DNA of 7,132 nucleotides from the NCBI GenBank assembly GCA_029976905.1, contig JAPOLW010000184.1:1-7132 (forward strand), in the 5' to 3' direction. A program made the translations under genes and the position numbers. Within the stretch, counting starts at the first letter, position 1. Each line of letters begins with the position of its first letter. The DNA comes from a bacterium. GTDB taxonomy: Bacteria; Desulfobacterota; Binatia; UBA12015. Positions 5,840-7,132 of the stretch are shown one piece after another. The notes below the pieces were generated by a model. The model searched no databases and was not told the origin of the DNA. It saw only the letters and a list, made by a program, of their open reading frames with translations.

Positions 5840-6990
5840 GAGGCTACCTCCTCGGCTTCGTCCAGCCGCTCGAAAAATCCCTCCACGTCGTCCCCATCTT
5901 GGTAGTGATGCGGGGCGACTCGCAACCCACTCATGCGGACTTTGCAGACGACGCCCCGGGCCCAGAGTTCCTGGCGAACGCGCTCGGGGGCGCCCCGGGG
6001 GACGAACGTCACGATGCCCGAGTGCGTCGCCGGGCCCTCGGCTTCCCCCCGAGCTCCCAGGAGCAAGGCCCCCCGCCTTCGACAGCCCTCGGCGAATTCC
6101 CCCGCCAACCCGACGACGCGGCGCTCCACCTCGGCCATGCCCACCTGGAGCAGCAGATCGATCGCGGCCCCAAGGCCGTAGGTCGCCATCAGGTTCAGAC
6201 TCCCGGCCTCGAGCTTGGCCGCGTCCGCGCGCAGATCGAACTCGTAGGGATAATATTGGTCGGAGCGCACGACGCTCTTCCATCCAAGTTCCACGGGTCG
6301 CATGCGCTCGAGCAGGCGATCGGAGACGGCCATGAAGCCGGCCCCCTCCGGAGCACAGATCCACTTGTGTCCGTCGGCCGCGACGCAGTCGAGCCCATCG
6401 CGTTCGAAGTTCACCTCCAGGGCACCCAAGGCCTGGATCGCGTCGACCACCAAAAGGATGCCGCGCCGCCGGCAGCACTCCGCCAGCGCCGCCAGAGGCC
6501 GACGGTCGCCCGTGGCGTACGCGACCGCGGAGACGGCGAGAACGCGAACCGGTCCGTCCAGCGCCGGAATCAGGTCGTCGATCCGGCCGAGAAGCGACGT
6601 GGGCGCAAGGCGTCGCACCTCGACCCCGAGCCGTTCGAGGCCCCACCATGGGTAGACGTTGGACGGAAACTCCTCATCCACCGTGACGACGACGTCCCCC
6701 GGTCGCCAGTCCAATCCCTCGGCAACAAAGGAAAGTGCTTCCGATGTGTTCTTCACGAAGGCGATCTGCCGCGACTCGGCTCCGGCCAGCCTCGCGCAGG
6801 CGTCTCGCACCGTCTCGGCGCGCTCTTCCCAGTAGGGGTAGCGGAGCGCCGGCGCGGTCGCCGCCTCGCGCGCGAAATCGGTGATCGCCTCGACGACCGG
6901 GAGCGAGATCGGCGCCACCCCCGCGTGGTCGAGGTGGAGGGATTCCGCGGCACTCGGAAAGAGCTCGCGGACCGGCGACGATTCGATCAC
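5836..6990 (-). CDS. Class V aminotransferase-fold PLP-dependent enzyme
   Basis: This 384-residue cytosolic enzyme belongs to the fold-type I, class V aminotransferase group (cysteine desulfurase / isopenicillin-N epimerase / kynureninase relatives). Visible features are N81-T-S-E84 (phosphate and cofactor contact), D183 in VVDAIQALGA (pairs with the PLP ring nitrogen), H208-K209 in DGHKW (Schiff-base lysine), and R357 in GLRVAPHHY (the C-terminal substrate carboxylate-binding Arg of the group). The Cys loop of SufS-type desulfurases (RxGxxC) is not seen near residues 340-360, so a desulfurase role is unlikely. The substrate cannot be told from sequence. The GTG start is set by GGAGG at 6997-7001, 6 nt upstream. 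The gene is first in its group and its stop overlaps the plsB start, so it is likely translated in concert with plsB; a functional link to lipid synthesis is not established. Confidence 0.9.
   Translation of the reverse strand: MIESSPVRELFPSAAESLHLDHAGVAPISLPVVEAITDFAREAATAPALRYPYWEERAETVRDACARLAGAESRQIAFVKNTSEALSFVAEGLDWRPGDVVVTVDEEFPSNVYPWWGLERLGVEVRRLAPTSLLGRIDDLIPALDGPVRVLAVSAVAYATGDRRPLAALAECCRRRGILLVVDAIQALGALEVNFERDGLDCVAADGHKWICAPEGAGFMAVSDRLLERMRPVELGWKSVVRSDQYYPYEFDLRADAAKLEAGSLNLMATYGLGAAIDLLLQVGMAEVERRVVGLAGEFAEGCRRRGALLLGARGEAEGPATHSGIVTFVPRGAPERVRQELWARGVVCKVRMSGLRVAPHHYQDGDDVEGFFERLDEAEEVAS
5846..5853 (-). promoter_or_regulatory. Shine-Dalgarno of plsB inside the aminotransferase gene
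   Basis: GAGGAGGT on the minus strand, 6 nt before the GTG at 5839. It lies within the last codons of the aminotransferase gene and decides the plsB start in favour of GTG over the later ATG at 5818. Confidence 0.8.
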
Positions 6991-6996
6991 GTCGTT

Positions 6997-7001
6997 CCTC
7001 C
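6997..7001 (-). promoter_or_regulatory. Shine-Dalgarno of the aminotransferase gene
   Basis: GGAGG on the minus strand, within GGGGGAGGA, 6 nt before the GTG at 6990. It supports a GTG start giving a protein that begins MIESSPVREL. Confidence 0.7.
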
Positions 7002-7011
7002 CCCGCGCCCC

Positions 7012-7040
7012 TCGACGCCGTCCCGCGTGCCGCCTACCCT
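7012..7040 (+). promoter_or_regulatory. Candidate promoter of the plus-strand RluA-like gene
   Basis: TCGACG at 7012-7017, a 17-bp spacer, then TACCCT at 7035-7040 match the sigma70 pattern loosely (4 of 6 and 3 of 6). The -10 candidate ends 6 nt before the ATG at 7047, the distance expected for a leaderless transcript, and no Shine-Dalgarno is seen before that ATG. Weak evidence in GC-rich DNA. Confidence 0.25.
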
Positions 7041-7046
7041 GGATCC

Positions 7047-7132
7047 ATGCCGTCCGGACCTGGGGAGGAGAAAGAGCCGGTCCTCCTGCGCGTGGACGCC
7101 GCCGCCGCGGGCTTGCGTCTGGACACCTACCT
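7047..7132 (+). CDS. RluA/RluD-family pseudouridine synthase, N-terminal fragment (cut by window end)
   Basis: An open frame starts at ATG 7047 and runs off the window after 28 full codons. It reads MPSGPGEEKEPVLLRVDA, then AAAGLRLDTYL. The pattern of a beta-strand ending in V-D/E, a few small residues, then G-x-R-L-D-x-[YF]-L is the typical start of the S4 RNA-binding domain at the N-terminus of RluA/RluD-type 23S rRNA or tRNA pseudouridine synthases. The catalytic domain with its HRLDxxTSG motif lies beyond the window, so the call rests on one short motif. It is divergent from the aminotransferase gene with 56 bp between the two starts. No Shine-Dalgarno is seen; a TACCCT element 6 nt upstream hints at leaderless translation. 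Confidence 0.6.
   Translation, partial: MPSGPGEEKEPVLLRVDAAAAGLRLDTY

Noticed and set aside
4589..5905. 438-codon plus-strand open frame antisense to plsB
   Set aside because: Long antisense frames are expected in GC-rich genes. The product is low-complexity and charged with no motif, while the minus-strand PlsB is unmistakable.
5840..6649. The plsB frame stays open about 810 bp upstream, which would give a 1141-residue protein
   Set aside because: This part overlaps the aminotransferase gene on the same strand in another frame and is Arg/Gly/Pro-rich with no domain. The GTG at 5839 with a strong Shine-Dalgarno explains the true start.
5836..6990. Cysteine desulfurase (SufS/IscS) as the identity of the PLP enzyme
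   Set aside because: The catalytic Cys loop of desulfurases is not present where expected, and no Fe-S assembly genes adjoin.

Overview
This GC-rich window carries two gene groups read from the minus strand and, at its right edge, the start of one plus-strand gene. From the sequence I infer a Gram-negative bacterium with a Myxococcota/Desulfobacterota/Binatota-like flavour. The reasons are high GC, a full-length PlsB acyltransferase, and a split b6-like cytochrome b with a Tat-type Rieske protein. The phylum is a guess from gene style, not a measured placement.

Left half (about 12-2531, minus strand, transcribed right to left): a quinol:electron-acceptor oxidoreductase (cytochrome bc/b6f-type) operon. 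The order is Rieske iron-sulfur protein, cytochrome b N-terminal half, a 27-residue one-helix ORF, cytochrome b C-terminal half (subunit IV-like), then a 57-residue two-helix ORF. The gaps are 42, 10, 28 and 10 bp. The N-terminal half has all four heme-ligand histidines with b6-type spacing, and a Cys at the position that binds heme ci in b6f complexes. The Qo-site motif is APWY instead of PEWY, and the Rieske protein has Phe where the potential-raising Tyr of mitochondrial-type proteins sits. Together these suggest a b6-like, possibly low-potential (menaquinol) complex. No cytochrome c1 or f gene lies in the window; it could follow just beyond base 1. The two small membrane ORFs, one of them between the two cytochrome b halves, are the least familiar part and may be small subunits of the complex.

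Middle gap (2532-2771, 240 bp): relatively AT-rich, no convincing gene; it probably holds the promoter of the bc operon. It contains a 14-bp near-palindrome.

Right half (2772-6990, minus strand): a class V PLP-dependent aminotransferase-fold enzyme, then PlsB (glycerol-3-phosphate acyltransferase), then an unrecognised 134-residue two-helix membrane protein. The plsB start overlaps the aminotransferase stop (GTGA) and its ribosome binding site lies inside the aminotransferase gene, so the two are probably translationally coupled. PlsB makes lysophosphatidic acid, the first step of phospholipid synthesis.

Right edge (7047-7132, plus strand): first 28 codons of what looks like an RluA/RluD-family pseudouridine synthase (S4-domain start), divergent from the aminotransferase gene across only 56 bp.
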